A DNA stretch of 64,000 bases from Tragulus kanchil (Eukaryota; Chordata; Mammalia; Artiodactyla; Tragulidae), in assembly GCA_022376925.1 (NCBI GenBank), contig JAIOJX010000001.1, positions 1,178,001 to 1,242,000 of the forward strand. Reading direction: 5' to 3'. Below the pieces are notes generated by a model. The model saw nothing but the letters and a program-made list of their open reading frames with translations, was not told the DNA's origin and searched no databases. Below are positions 19,931 through 32,100 of the stretch, one piece after another; positions within the stretch are counted from its first letter, which is position 1, and every line of letters starts with the position of its first letter. Made by a program: the position numbers and the translations under genes.

Positions 19931-20274
19931 ACATATTTAACTTGATTTCTCCCTTATCTTTAGAAGGGTTTTTTTTGTTGTTGTTATAACCACTTATTAG
20001 TGTTATTTAGACCAATTAAATAGAGCTCTTTTTACAGATTAACTGCAGCAATGTTATTCAAATAAACACAGAAATAGTGAGGCCTTAGTTCTTATTTCAA
20101 GATTTCAATTTTGATTCAGGTACAACACTGTAAAAACTCATCAGTTTACAAAAGAAATTGGGTTAAAATTTGGGTTCTCAGATGAAACAAATCAGGCTCA
20201 TTTGGCTAGATGGCTAAATATTAGTATTTGTAGAAAAAGCAACTTTTAATTACCTTGGAGAAGCAAACCTTTCT

Positions 20275-20440
20275 TTTTTTAATATTTATTTATTTGGCTG
20301 CATTGGGTCTTAGTTGAGGCATGTGAGCTTCATCACCTTATGGTATGTGGGATCTCATTTCCCTGACCAGGGATCAAACCCGTGTCCTCTGCATTGGTAG
20401 GCAGATTCTTAACCACTGGACCACCAGGGAAGTCTCAGAG
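20275..20440 (-). mobile_element. Older CHR-like SINE, antisense
   Basis: Ends in ACCACTGGACCACCAGGGAA at the high side (the tRNA-like head in reverse) and has an A/T-rich tail at the low side. Confidence 0.7.
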
Positions 20441-20496
20441 AAGCCAACTTTTAAATGATTTTGCCCTTTCTAAAATTTGTATTAAGAAGACAGCAG

Positions 20497-20831
20497 GGCT
20501 TCCCTGGTGGTCCAGTGGGTAAGGACACTGCCTTGCAGTGCAAGGGGCACCGGTTCAATCCCTGGCCTGGGAAGATCCCACGTGCCGCGGAGCGGCTAGA
20601 CCCATGTGTTCAATTACCGAGCCGGAGCTCTGGAGCGCATGCGCCCAGAGCCGGCGACGACAGAGACCACTGCGATGGGAGGCCCACACGAGCCAAAGAA
20701 CAAAGATGGATGAAAAATACAGAAATGAAAGACCAATAGAAGTGGCCCGCCCGTTCCCCTCCCTCCCCACCCTACCCCCCAAAAGATAAATAAATAAAAT
20801 AAATGTTTAAATAAATAAAAAAAAAAAGAAG
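20497..20831 (+). mobile_element. Young CHR-like SINE, full length, with 13-bp target duplication
   Basis: Starts GGCTTCCCTGGTGGTCCAGT and carries the B-box GGTTCAATCCC. It ends in an AAAT/A-rich tail. The 13-base target duplication AAGAAGACAGCAG flanks it at 20484-20496 and 20832-20844. It is the best-defined copy of this family here. Confidence 0.9.
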
Positions 20832-21204
20832 AAGAAGACAGCAGAGATAAAGATTTCTGAGGAGATCAGAGAGGATATTTGCATCTCAAAGATACTGGCA
20901 AGTTCTCCCTAGGATGCCTTTGTTTTCCCTTGGTTTGGCATTTACAAGCTTCAGAAGAACAGGAAAGGTTTTGGGAGTGGTGAGAGGTTTTTTGGAATTA
21001 CCCTTCTGGTCTTGTAGACGACTTTAGTAAACTAAGGACAGTTTTGTTCTGTTTTTTTTTTCCCCCCCTCCTTTTCTGAAAGAATTGGGTGGCTTCCCCA
21101 ACGAGGGATTAACATTAAAAGCCAGAGACCAAAAAAAAAAACAAAAACAAACCAGAGACATCACTTTGCCACCAAAGTTTGGCGTGGTCAAAGCTGTAAT
21201 TTTC

Positions 21205-21340
21205 TCAGTTGTCAGGTATGGATGTGAGAGTTGCACCATCAAGAAGGCTGAGTGCCAAAGAATTGATGCTTTTGTACTGTAGTGCTGGGAAAAGGCTGTT
21301 GAGAGTTCCTTGTACAGCAAAGAGATTCCTCAATCCTAAG
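21205..21340 (+). mobile_element. BovB LINE 3' fragment
   Basis: Contains TATGGATGTGAGAGTTG and AAGAATTGATGCTTTTG, hallmark stretches of the ruminant BovB 3' region. Confidence 0.75.
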
Positions 21341-21449
21341 GGAGAAAGCCTCTCTGGAAGGCCCAGGGGCAACTCCCAGGCTCCCACTAGAAAGAGGCAA
21401 AGGCGGCAAAAAAGATCCGAAGACAGAGCTTGGTCCCCAGTTTAAGGGA

Positions 21450-22836
21450 GGAAGAACAGAGAACCTTTACCCACTTAGGTGGTAGCTATTGAGGCACAAT
21501 GACCAGAGTTCCTCCGTTGCTTCCATAGCCATTTGTCTGTTCACAGAGGATTTAAAGAGAAAGAAATGAGAAAACCGTAGAGGAAGCCTTGGAGGAGGCA
21601 GTTAGTAAACCAAGCCCTAGCCTGCCAGATAGCCACACTGACATGACTTCCCAGTCCTGTTAAACCTGTGACCTTTCTCCAAAGCACCTTATAAATGCAG
21701 TTTCCCTTCACAGAGAGATCACTCCAGATGGGAACCAAAGCTCCCCAGATGAGGGCCAAAGCTCCCCAAGATTGGACAAGGTCAAAAAAGACCCAGTGGG
21801 ACCCTGATGTCAAGTTGCTCTGAGGAAGGTTATTTGAGCTTTCACTTTACAAAGGAGAGTAGTACCTGTCGGAGAGCCAGTCAACATGTTCCCCCAGTCA
21901 AAGTTACCCGGGGCTCCTGTAGGGAAATTAGAACTGGTTGCCTCAAGTCCAAGGGAGCCCCGCCAGGCCTGTTCTTTAAGAGTGTTTCTTGTAAAGCACT
22001 TCTGACTGCCAGATTATTTAACTGTGAGCCATTCAGGGGCTATTGCTCTTCTGATCTTAACATAGCTAATGTGCACCCCCAAAGATCTTTCCTTTGGGAA
22101 AGATGAAATATTTCCCATTGTTATAAGCTTTAGAACACTGAACACAAGACACAGACAAATTCCAACAAAACCAGCGCAGATTCCAAGCATCCATGCATCC
22201 AGACGAACCGATTCCCAGATAGGGTAAATAAATTTACCCTATAAAACAAATGAACTGTCCAACTTGGCTATCCACCCCCACAAAACTAGCTCCCAAACGA
22301 ATTGGTTCCAACTGGATCAGTTCCCAAACCAGATAAATAGATTTACCCTAGCTAATTCAAACTATGGTGGACTTGCCCCACAAGGACTAGTTCCCAGTGA
22401 ATCAGTTTAACGGGTAGTCCAACAACATCCCCTCTGCAAACGGGTGCCCAGCCAAACTGGCCTCTCCCATAAAGGAAAGCCCAGACTGAGCGGATGAAAT
22501 GTCCCGGTGTGCACACCGAAGCGATGTGCCCTCCAAATTCGAGCCCGTCGGCTCTTAACACGAAAGGACACACAAAACAATCGAACTGGTTTAACCAGCG
22601 ATCAGAAACGGGTAGACTTATCCTACAAAGGACCTTGAGTCCATCGACTCTAGAAGTTTGTCAGTTCCTTGTCTCAACTGCCAGACACTGGGGGCAGCCG
22701 GTGCCACTTCCGGGAATCCTGAAGGAAAGCACCTCAGGACAAATGGTCCCGGCAGCTGCTAGGCTCTCACTACAATATTTCCCGATCAGGGCTGACTAGC
22801 TAGGAGCAGCAAGGCTCCTGGTTGGCTCAGCCAAAT
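21450..22836 (-). mobile_element. Probable retroviral leader/internal remnant
   Basis: Lies immediately downstream (minus strand) of the LTR at 22837-23636. It includes degenerate direct repeats such as two GGGGAGCTTTGG segments near 21740-21765 and several TTTACCCTA/AACTGG-like repeats at 22220-22600. No long frame resembles a viral gene. I infer an untranslated retroviral interior; it could also be unrelated unique DNA. Confidence 0.35.
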
Positions 22837-23636
22837 TGTTACCGAGTCCAAGGTCGCTGCCCTGCTCGCCACATGACAGGCGAATGAGTCCAAGAGAGAG
22901 GTGTTGAGGCAAGGAAAACGACTTTATTTGGAAAGCAGCTGACCAAGAAGATGGCAGGCTAGTGCCTTGAAATAAACCATCTTACTGGGGTTTGGATGCC
23001 AGGCTATTTTATAGATCAGAGATGGAGGGAGGTGAGGAAACAAAACAGAAAGGTCATTAATCTTGCAAACATCTCTCAGAATGGCAAGCCTCAGGCAAGA
23101 TAAGTTAATTTCTTTCTCCTGCCATCTACAGGTGGACAGGACTCTTTTTAATTTTTATGTGATTTAAAAAAAAAATTTATTTATGTGTTTATTTTTGGCT
23201 ATTCTGGGTGTTCACTGCTGCCACAGGCTCCTCTCTAGTTGCAGGGAGTGGGGGCTTCTCTCTAGTTGAGGTGAGCAGACTTCTTGTTGCGGTGACTTCT
23301 CTTGTGGAACTCGGGCTCTGGGACACACGGGCTTCAGTAGTTGTGGCCCCGAGGCTCTTGAGCACAGGCTCCAACTAAGCACTCTGCAGCCTGTGGCATC
23401 TTCCCGGATCAGGGATCAAACCTGTCTCCTGCATTGGCAGGTGAACTCTTCACCACTGAGCTACCAGGGAAGCCCTGAACAGGACTCCTGAACAGAGGCA
23501 TTTTACTTTAACAATCAGGCAGAGGGGCAGGGTCCTGGAGACAAGCCATTAAGTAAGATTATAATAATAAAAGCAATGGAAAGCAAGTCTAAGGAACAGT
23601 TTGCAACGTGGAGCCAGAATTGATTTTCTCCCTGCA
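22837..23636 (-). mobile_element. Endogenous retrovirus LTR, copy 2, with SINE inserted
   Basis: Minus-strand LTR with ends TGCAGGG...GGTAACA and AATAAA at about 22921-22927, clearly related to 16747-17196. It is longer because an antisense SINE sits at about 23145-23475, flanked by GGACAGGACTC-like repeats. Confidence 0.75.
23150..23475 (-). mobile_element. tRNA-derived SINE inserted in LTR
   Basis: Antisense SINE ending ACTGAGCTACCAGGGAAGCC; the target sequence ACAGGACTC occurs on both sides within the LTR, so the insertion is younger than the LTR. Confidence 0.75.
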
Positions 23637-24054
23637 AAGATGTGTGTGTTTCCAGTGGCTGTCAAAACAAGGTTCCACACACTGAGTGGCTAAAACAACA
23701 AACATTTCTTCTCTCGTTTGGAGGTGACTGCACTATTTGGGGAGTAGACAGACGTGATGGCGGCACAACACTGCGAGTGTACTCAATGCCACTGAAATGT
23801 GCATTTTTAAATGGTTAGTGGTTTTTGTTCTGTGAATTTTTTCTCAGTTGAAAAAAAAAATGAAAATAAAACTCAAAACCCTGCGGTGAGAGCCCACATG
23901 CGCCGCGCCTCAGGCTGCACGCGTGTCCCTCTTCTCTGGGAGTGGCAGGGCCCCGTGGGTGGGGCTGGGGAGCCAGGATGCTCATCTGGTGATGGTGCTG
24001 CAAAATGAGAGGGGCGTAGGGAAACGAATCTATCACTCTCTGGAAAATGAACTA

Positions 24055-24155
24055 TGCCTTCCCTGGTGGTCCAGTAGTTAAGACACTGTGCTTCCCCTGC
24101 AGGGAGCGCGGGTTCAATCCCTTCCTGGTCGGGGAAGTGAGATCCTTCAAGCTGC
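24055..24155 (+). mobile_element. CHR-like SINE head
   Basis: TTCCCTGGTGGTCCAGTAGT and the B-box GGTTCAATCCC are present; the 3' body is missing. Confidence 0.7.
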
Positions 24156-24159
24156 TCAG

Positions 24160-25460
24160 AGGAGGAGGCTGCTGGGAACTATTGTTTTTTATTTGTTTGA
24201 CTGTGTTGGATTTTGGTTGCAGCACACAGGACGTTCATCACATGTGTCCCCCAGAAACCATTCACCCCTGGGTGAGCCGCTGAAGGGCTCCCTCTCCACA
24301 GGGAGTCCGCTCTTCTGGTGGCTTCTGGAAGGGAAGGAAGGGGTTGGCTCAGGCCAGAGGATTCCCTCTCCGGGATTTCCGAAACCCACAAAAGGCCTCA
24401 GTGATTTTCTGCCACATCCAGAACTTGGGGTCAGGCCTGGCCGCCCCGCCCAGCTGCGCCCCGGATCTCTGGCCTATGCTGCTCGGCTTCCTCCTCCAGG
24501 CGACCTCAGATGGCCCCACCCCAAACACAGCCAGAAAGCCCAAGTGACAGCGCCGAGCTGTCAGATGGGCCTCCCGGGCCATGGCTACACAGGACACAGG
24601 GTCCTGTCCACGAGGAGGAGGGCGCAGGAGACTATGCAGCTGGCAAATCCACCACCACCGTCCTGTCCGCACATGAATGAGCCAGGGAGGTGGGGCCAGA
24701 ACTGGGACAGTCCCCACTGGCCGTCCCGTCCCCCCTCTCCTGTCAGGCAAGAGGAAGGGTGGTCAGCTTACCTTCCTCGGCCTCCTGGAGTCGAGCCCAG
24801 GGGAACGAGGGTTTAAGGGCGCTGTTGAGCCAGGACAGGAACCAGGAATAAGCACCCTCAAACCAGGTACCCCCTACTTGTGACTGACAGGGCCAGCCCC
24901 AGGTCAGTGTGAGCAGAGCCGGCAGGACGGAGTGGGCGCGGAGTACAGGGCACCCATGGCCGCCTCCCTGGGGTGGCGCCTGGGATAAAGGCTGTGATGG
25001 AGATCAGAGCAGCGGGAGCCACCGGACAGCCTGTCCCTTATGGAAAGGACAGCCAGGAGACACAAAGGAGCCCGAGTCTGGGAGGGAGGCCCAGAGAGAT
25101 GCCCTTTCTACCCGTGCAGGGGCCGCGGTGGGGATGGACTGGCTGCAGCCGCGCCTGCCCAGGCCCGTGGGTCGCAAGCGGCCCTTCCTCCCTCCAGACT
25201 TGTATTCCCTCCCAATGCACTTCTACCCTCCCACCCCTGAGAAACACACTCTTTCTTGCAAGACAGAGAGCACAGATATTGTATAATTGTATTTACTGAA
25301 ACTTCCAGAATGGGCAAATCCAAATAGCAATTACACTAGGGGGTGAGAGGGGCTGGGGGAAAGGCTGCTATTGGATGTGGGATCTCCTTCAGGGGTGATT
25401 CACCTGTGAACGTTTAGTAATACCCTTGCATGGTACGCTTTCAAATGGTCACAATGGTGG
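24160..25460. other. Intergenic DNA, nothing recognised
   Basis: Moderately GC-rich unique-looking sequence downstream of FAM50A. Open frames exist on both strands but none shows splice sites, a recognisable product or codon-like constraint. Confidence 0.5.
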
Positions 25461-25464
25461 ATTT

Positions 25465-25570
25465 TATTTATTTTTTAAATGCTTATTTACTTGCCTGTGC
25501 CAAGTCTCAGTTGCGGTGTGTGGGACCCTGACCAGGGATCAAACCTAGGACTCTGCACTAGGAGCAGTCT
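25465..25570 (-). mobile_element. SINE remnant, antisense
   Basis: Short degenerate antisense element with CCCTGACCAGGGATCAAACC. Confidence 0.6.
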
Positions 25571-25664
25571 TTTTAAAAATTTTTTTATTTTACGTTTTAC
25601 TTTTACAGTGATTTGTTGTTTATAGATATGTATATCCCCGGCTCCCAGTCCCGCTGCCCGTCCC

Positions 25665-25772
25665 AAAATCTATGGAACGCTTCACGACTTTGCGTGCCCT
25701 CCTTGCACAGGGGCCATGATAACCTTCTCTGTATTCTTCCAATTTTAGTATACGTGCTGCCCAAGTGAGCAC
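25665..25772 (-). ncRNA. U6 spliceosomal RNA pseudogene
   Basis: On the minus strand 108 bases match U6 snRNA end to end: 5' GTGCTC...GGGCAGCAC, then TACTAAAATTGGAA, the intact ACAGAGA box, CATGGCCCCTG and a 3' GTGAAGCGTTCCATA. About ten substitutions separate it from the canonical sequence, including the 5' hairpin. The expected upstream snRNA promoter is absent because a SINE lies directly upstream. A retroposed, non-functional copy is most likely. Confidence 0.9.
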
Positions 25773-25788
25773 AGGAGCACAGCCTTTA

Positions 25789-25913
25789 TTTTTTTATTTA
25801 TTTATTTTTTTTAAAGATTTATTTATTTATATACTCTGGGCGGGGGTCGGGGTGGGGAGGGAGGGGAGTGGGCAGGCCACTTCTATTGGTCTTTCATTTT
25901 CTCTATTTTCATT
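25789..25913 (-). mobile_element. 5'-truncated young SINE with 17-bp target duplication
   Basis: Only the 3' end of the young SINE (CCACTTCTATTGGTCTTTC on plus) remains. It is flanked by CAGGAGCACAGCCTTTA at 25772-25788 and 25914-25930, so the truncation happened on insertion. Confidence 0.85.
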
Positions 25914-25944
25914 CAGGAGCACAGCCTTTAACAAGTGAACCACC

Positions 25945-25970
25945 AGTCCCTTTTTTATGTGAATTTTAAT
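25945..25970 (-). promoter_or_regulatory. FAM50A: Proposed FAM50A poly(A) signal
   Basis: A minus-strand ATTAAA (plus 25965-25970) lies about 220 bases after the FAM50A stop codon, with a CA cleavage candidate near 25955. No better signal is closer to the stop. Confidence 0.5.
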
Positions 25971-26185
25971 TCAATAAAAATCTTTTTTAATTTACATTTT
26001 TAACTGTACATTTAAAATGTTGGAGTACATCAGGTATTTCTCATAAAAGAAAAAGGTGGTAGACAACAGCGCCAGGGCAGGGGCTGAGCAGGCCCGTCAC
26101 GTCTCAGGAGTGGAGAGCCCAGGGCCGGAGTCTGGGGGCGTGAGAGGAGGGGCCCGCAGGAAGCCAGGGCTACAAGGCCACCATA

Positions 26186-29100
26186 TCATCGAATCTGGTG
26201 CAGGATGAGAAGACAGAGAAGGAAAGGCGAGCTGAGCAGGGCTGGGTGGGCCTCCCGCCAGGCAGCCGGGCCAGCTCCCACACTGCGCTCCAAGGCTTCC
26301 ATACCGTGTACTTGTCCCACTTCTTCTCGGGATCATAGGGCTCCCAGCGGCTGGCAGGGAAGATGTGCTTGTTCTTCTCATACCAGCTCCGCAGCACCAC
26401 CTTGCCTGCGTGCGACTGAGGACAGGAAGAGGGCCAGGCGTGGTGGCTCGGGCCGAGGGCGCCCGCCCCTCCTTTCCACCCAGCAGAGCCTGCCCCACCT
26501 CATCCTTCTCCACGGTGGCGTCGCTGAGTAGCCGCACATCATCGTGAACGTCAAAATTGAAGAGGGGTCCTGCACGGACAAGGGGCCAGCCGCCTCAGCC
26601 GCCACCCTGCGACGGGGGCGACTTGCTGGCGGGGAGAGGGCTCGGCCGGGAGCACTCACCACTTTTCCCTCGTGCCTTGGTAACAATGAAGTCATAGAAG
26701 CTGTGGTGCTAGGAACGGAGCACAGGAAAACCACTCATCTCCGCCTCTCAGCCAGCTGCCTGCAAGCCAAGCTCCACCCCACCCACCTGAGCCACAGACC
26801 CACGACAGGCAGGGCCCCCTCAAACTCCCTGGGTGCACAGGGAGGGAGACCCTCCCCATCAGCCCACCTGGGGCTACAAGGATACAGAAGGGACTAACAT
26901 GGGGTATGATCAGGTCCTCCTTGATGTACATGAGCTGCTCCACCCCTGCCGACCTGAGGGAGAAAGGATGAGCAACAGTTGGACAAGGGCGCCGGCGCCG
27001 AGGGCCTGCGAGGCTAGGAGGCGGCCCAGGCTAGAAAGCGCTTCCCATCCAAACTCTCCATGGAGAGACGGATGGGAAAAGGGACCCGAACTCCTTCTCA
27101 GGAGTGCAGTGCTCAGCATGTTGCAAGTAGGAGCTGCCACTTTGGGGTCCCAGGTGCCAGACTGAGGCTGCAGACTCCAGTGCACACGCTCATGTGCACC
27201 CTCTCACACATCAGCACCGCTCCACCTGAGTTCGCTGAAGTCTTTGCGCAGGATCTCGAGTGCCTTCTGCAAGAATTGCTGCATCGTGTTGCCCTTTTTC
27301 ATCTGTGTGAACAGGCATGCAGGAAACAAAGAAGTTGGAAAGGAGGATGGAAGCCCAGAGGTGGGCTCTCAAGAAGGCAGGCACCCTGGAATTCTCACTA
27401 TCCTATGGGGCTGGGCCCTCTTCCCTGGTCCCCCCAGAACTCTCAAAAGCCACCCACGCCAAAGAGCACGAGGCCTGTGTCAGGAACGACAATTTTTTCC
27501 CTCTGAGTCCAAAGAAGGTTGGGCCCGAGGGAGAGAGAAATGGAGCTCAGGCCTCACGTGGCCTACCTTGACCGTGCGCCGGTGCCCAGAGCCATCCCAG
27601 TAGCTGAAGGTGATCTCAATCTCCTCACCTATAAGAGAGAACAGAACTGCTCTTTGGCCTCCAGACCCTGGTGTCCCCCTTCCCTGCCAGCTCCCTGAGG
27701 CCCAGAGCGGCAGCGACAGGAAAGCAGGTGGGGCCCTTGCCCTGAGCAGCAAGCACCCCACTCCAGGAGCCCTCACTCTTGATCTTCTCCTGCTTGGCTT
27801 CCCACTCTTGCCGTAGCTCCTCCCGGAGCCGATTCTCCTCCTCCTGGAAGAGAAATGGGCAAAGGAGGGAGGCCTGGGGCTGCGCTTCCCGACTGAAAGC
27901 CTCGGCCAGGGTCAGGCTGCCTTTACCTCCCGGTCTCGGTCAGGCAAGAAGCTTGTGTCCACATCTGGGTTCTTCCCCAATTTCCTCTTCTTTGTGGTCA
28001 TCTCTGGAGCAAAAGGAAACACAAGAGCAGCAGCATGATGGCCCGTGCCTCCGGGGCACCCCAGACCTTTGTCACCGAGGCCTCATTTCCAACGCAACCT
28101 CCTTGGAGGCCTCCGGGGCTGTCCTGGCTGTGAGGCACGGCCCTCTGCTGTAGGGAAGGCGCCCTTGCCAAGGGGCCGTCCCTTTGGTCTCCTCTGCCAA
28201 CAGCTGACAGGAGATGGTACCTCGCTCTTGCCCCATTAGATGTGACCTGGAGCACCTCAGGGGACTTTAGGCCTCAGTGCCAGTGCCTAAGGGAGCGAAA
28301 GTTCTTTGCATCAGAGAGGCAGGGCATCCACATCTGATGTCTCATCCACTTTTCACAGCAGTCCCTAAAGCGTTACGACACTCCTTTTTACCAGGTGACA
28401 AAACTGAAGTCCAAAGTTGCACTGTTGCTACTGCTGAAGCCAGGGGGAGAAGAGAAGGAAAGGGACCAGGCTCAGGCCAGGTCTGCCATCTTGGACTCTG
28501 GGACTCAGTTTCCCCAATTAGGATGCAGATGAACAAGAACAGCGATTCTTCACCTTGCTGGTCTTAGCACCCTAGACACTCTTACAAGTCACCAAGGACC
28601 CCAGAGAGCTCTTGTCCCTAGGGATTGTAACTACTGACAGTCCTTAAATTGGAAATTAAGTCTGGGAAATGCCAAAGACTCAAGAGTATAAAAGCACACA
28701 CACTCTATCAACTGTCAAAGGAAGGACCTCATGCCATGTTACATGACCTCTGGAAAAATCTATCGTACGGTCATGAAAGAACAAGAGTACAAAAGACCAA
28801 GAATGTCTTAGCATGATTATGAAAATGGTTTTGACCTCACAGACCTCTCCAAAGGGTCTCAGAGAGCTTGGGGTCACTGGCTCACGCTTTCAGAACCATC
28901 AGCCTAGAAGACGAGCCCCCACTCCAGGGCAAGGGTTCCAGACCCTGGACAACTTACAAAAATTCCACACTGGGGACTCCCCTAGTGGTCCAGTGGCCAA
29001 GGCTCTGTGCACCCAATGCAAGGGGCCCAGGTTTGATCCCTGGCCAGGGAACTAGATCCCACATGTCACAACTAAGAGTTCACATGCTGCAACAAAAGAT

Positions 29101-32100
29101 CCCATATGAAAGACCCAGTACAGCCAAATAAATAAATAATTCCACACTGGCTACCCACAGCCGGGTCCTCAAAAAAAACCTCGAGGAGGAAAGCATCCAC
29201 AAAATCCACTGACACACAGTGAGGTTGAAAGCCTCCCTCTAGACCTGTGCTGTCCCAAAGGTGGCTTCTGCCACACAGGTGCACAGCTCATACCAAGTGC
29301 CACTGACCTCCCAAAGGGAAGGTTTTAGACCCCAAATACTCAGTGTTACTGAACAGTACTGAGAATTTTAAGCCTGGAAGGTTCTTAGGAAAACCCCAAA
29401 GCTTTCTAACTGATGTCTCATCCACTTTTCACAGCAGTCCCTAAAGCGTTACGACACTCCTTTTTACCAGGTGACAAAACTGAAGTCCAAAGTTGCACTG
29501 TTGCTACTGCTGAAGCCAGGGGGAGAAGAGAAGGAAAGGGACCAGGCTCAGGCCAGGTCTGCCATCTTGGACTCTGGGACTCAGTTTCCCCAATTAGGAT
29601 GCAGATGAACAAGAACAGCGATTCTTCACCTTGCTGGTCTTAGCACCCTAGACACTCTTACAAGTCACCAAGGACCCCAGAGAGCTCTTGTCCCTAGGGA
29701 TTGTAACTACTGACAGTCCTTAAATTGGAAATTAAGTCTGGGAAATGCCAAAGACTCAAGAGTATAAAAGCACACACACTCTATCAACTGTCAAAGGAAG
29801 GACCTCATGCCATGTTACATGACCTCTGGAAAAATCTATCGTACGGTCATGAAAGAACAAGAGTACAAAAGACCAAGAATGTCTTAGCATGATTATGAAA
29901 ATGGTTTTGACCTCACAGACCTCTCCAAAGGGTCTCAGAGAGCTTGGGGTCACTGGCTCACGCTTTCAGAACCATCAGCCTAGAAGACGAGCCCCCACTC
30001 CAGGGCAAGGGTTCCAGACCCTGGACAACTTACAAAAATTCCACACTGGGGACTCCCCTAGTGGTCCAGTGGCCAAGGCTCTGTGCACCCAATGCAAGGG
30101 GCCCAGGTTTGATCCCTGGCCAGGGAACTAGATCCCACATGTCACAACTAAGAGTTCACATGCTGCAACAAAAGATCCCATATGAAAGACCCAGTACAGC
30201 CAAATAAATAAATAATTCCACACTGGCTACCCACAGCCGGGTCCTCAAAAAAAACCTCGAGGAGGAAAGCATCCACAAAATCCACTGACACACAGTGAGG
30301 TTGAAAGCCTCCCTCTAGACCTGTGCTGTCCCAAAGGTGGCTTCTGCCACACAGGTGCACAGCTCATACCAAGTGCCACTGACCTCCCAAAGGGAAGGTT
30401 TTAGACCCCAAATACTCAGTGTTACTGAACAGTACTGAGAATACCTTGGGGCTTCTTCCTCCTGACAGCACTGGCCGCTCCCCTCAAAGCTGTTCCGGTG
30501 TGACCCCCTTCCGTGGATCCACCATACGGATCCCAGGCCACGAGGCTTTCTAACCCTGCCGCCCAGGCCCGCGGCCGCCCTCCCCAGGCCTCCCGCATGC
30601 ACTGGCGCGGGCTCCGCTTCTGGGGACACTCATCTCTCACCTCTACACATTTCTGAAGGGCTGATGACATTCCCCTCATCCTGAAGGCCCGACCCAATCG
30701 TCCCCTCTCCCCTGGCCCTGGCGGCACACAGGGTGGCCTGGATGACTCCGACCAGGACGGGGACGGTGCCCAGCTTCTGTCCATCTGCCTTGGCTCTAGC
30801 CCAGCTGTGAATGAGTGCTTGGTACACAGCGGCCTCGCAGCGTCTTCGCCCTCGCTCACCAGCCTTCCCAGTTGTCCCTGTCATCCTTGTTCCCTTGGGC
30901 AAGACTTGCACTGTCCAATTAGCAGCTGCTTAATTTCTATGGCTGTGTCATTTTGTCCTAAATTATTCAGACCTAAGTTTGGTTTCCCAGTCACACAAGC
31001 CCCACACCCCTGTCCAGGGGCTGCACACCTGCTTCCCACTGGAAACAAGCCCTCCACTCAGCTCTGCCATAGAAGACATGGTTCTTTCTCTCCTGCCCCA
31101 ACTCATGAGGTTCAAAACCGCAAAGGCGGCAAGCAGTCAAGGCTGTTGGTAAATGTGCCTCTTCGCTCGAGACCCAGAAGCCAAGACAGAGCTCTGCCAG
31201 CCAGACCCACCTCTGCCCCGCCTGCGCTCACCTTCCCTCTCCAGCTCCTCCTCGTCCACCGCTGCCGCCACCGCCGCCGCTGCCGCCGCCTCCTCCTCCT
31301 CCTCCTCCAGCGTGAAGGACAGGCTGGAGATCTTCCGCTTGGCCTCCTTCTTGCGCTCCTTCTCTCGCAGCTTCTCCAGCTTCCTGCCAAGGCATGGGTG
31401 GCCATCACACACGTCCCCACCCGAGGCCTCTTCCCAGACCCAGAGCCGCCTATGCGCTCAGGGCGGGTCCCAGGCTACACGTGTAGCCCCGGAGTCCTAC
31501 TGCCCTGGTCACTTCAAGTTCGCGAGCAGAGCTCTGATGATGAAAAGGGATCCCTCCCCCAATTCCGAGAGCAGGAACCACCTGACCCGCCCCCAAACAG
31601 GAGCTTCATCTCGAGGGGAGGCCGCTTTCTGGGAAGAGAGGACCCACAGCTGCAGCTCCTTTGACTGCTCCTTCTTGGCCAGCTGCTTCTCCCGCTCTTT
31701 CACTAGGGCCTCCTGTTTCGCCTTCATGTCGTTCAGGGTCACAAGACCCACGGTGCTGGACTTGAGCTCGGCCTCCACGGCGTCGTAGTGTGCAGAGAAC
31801 TTCTTGTCAATGTTGGACTTCATTATGTTCTCCTGTGCGGGAGGGAGAGCAGTGGGGGTGGCCCTGCGCCCCGCACTGGGCAGCAGGGACCAGCGTTCTC
31901 CTCCCAGATGCGTCCCTACACTGTGATATGGCCTTGGGAAAATCTGACGGCTGTGAGAGGCTCCTCCAGCGTCCAGGCAGTCAAGTGAGGTGGCTTCCCT
32001 GCGCTGCCCCTCCGCCCCTCCACCCCTCCCGCTGGGAAGCGGCTCGCTCCACTCAGTGGCCTCGGGCTCTGGGTGCTCCCTGCTGTTGGCTTTTTTGCAC

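Noticed and set aside
16747..23636. Intact endogenous retroviral genes between the LTRs
   Set aside because: No frame of useful length resembles any viral protein; the interval is filled by other repeats.
25665..25772. Functional U6 snRNA gene
   Set aside because: About ten substitutions and no proximal promoter elements upstream.
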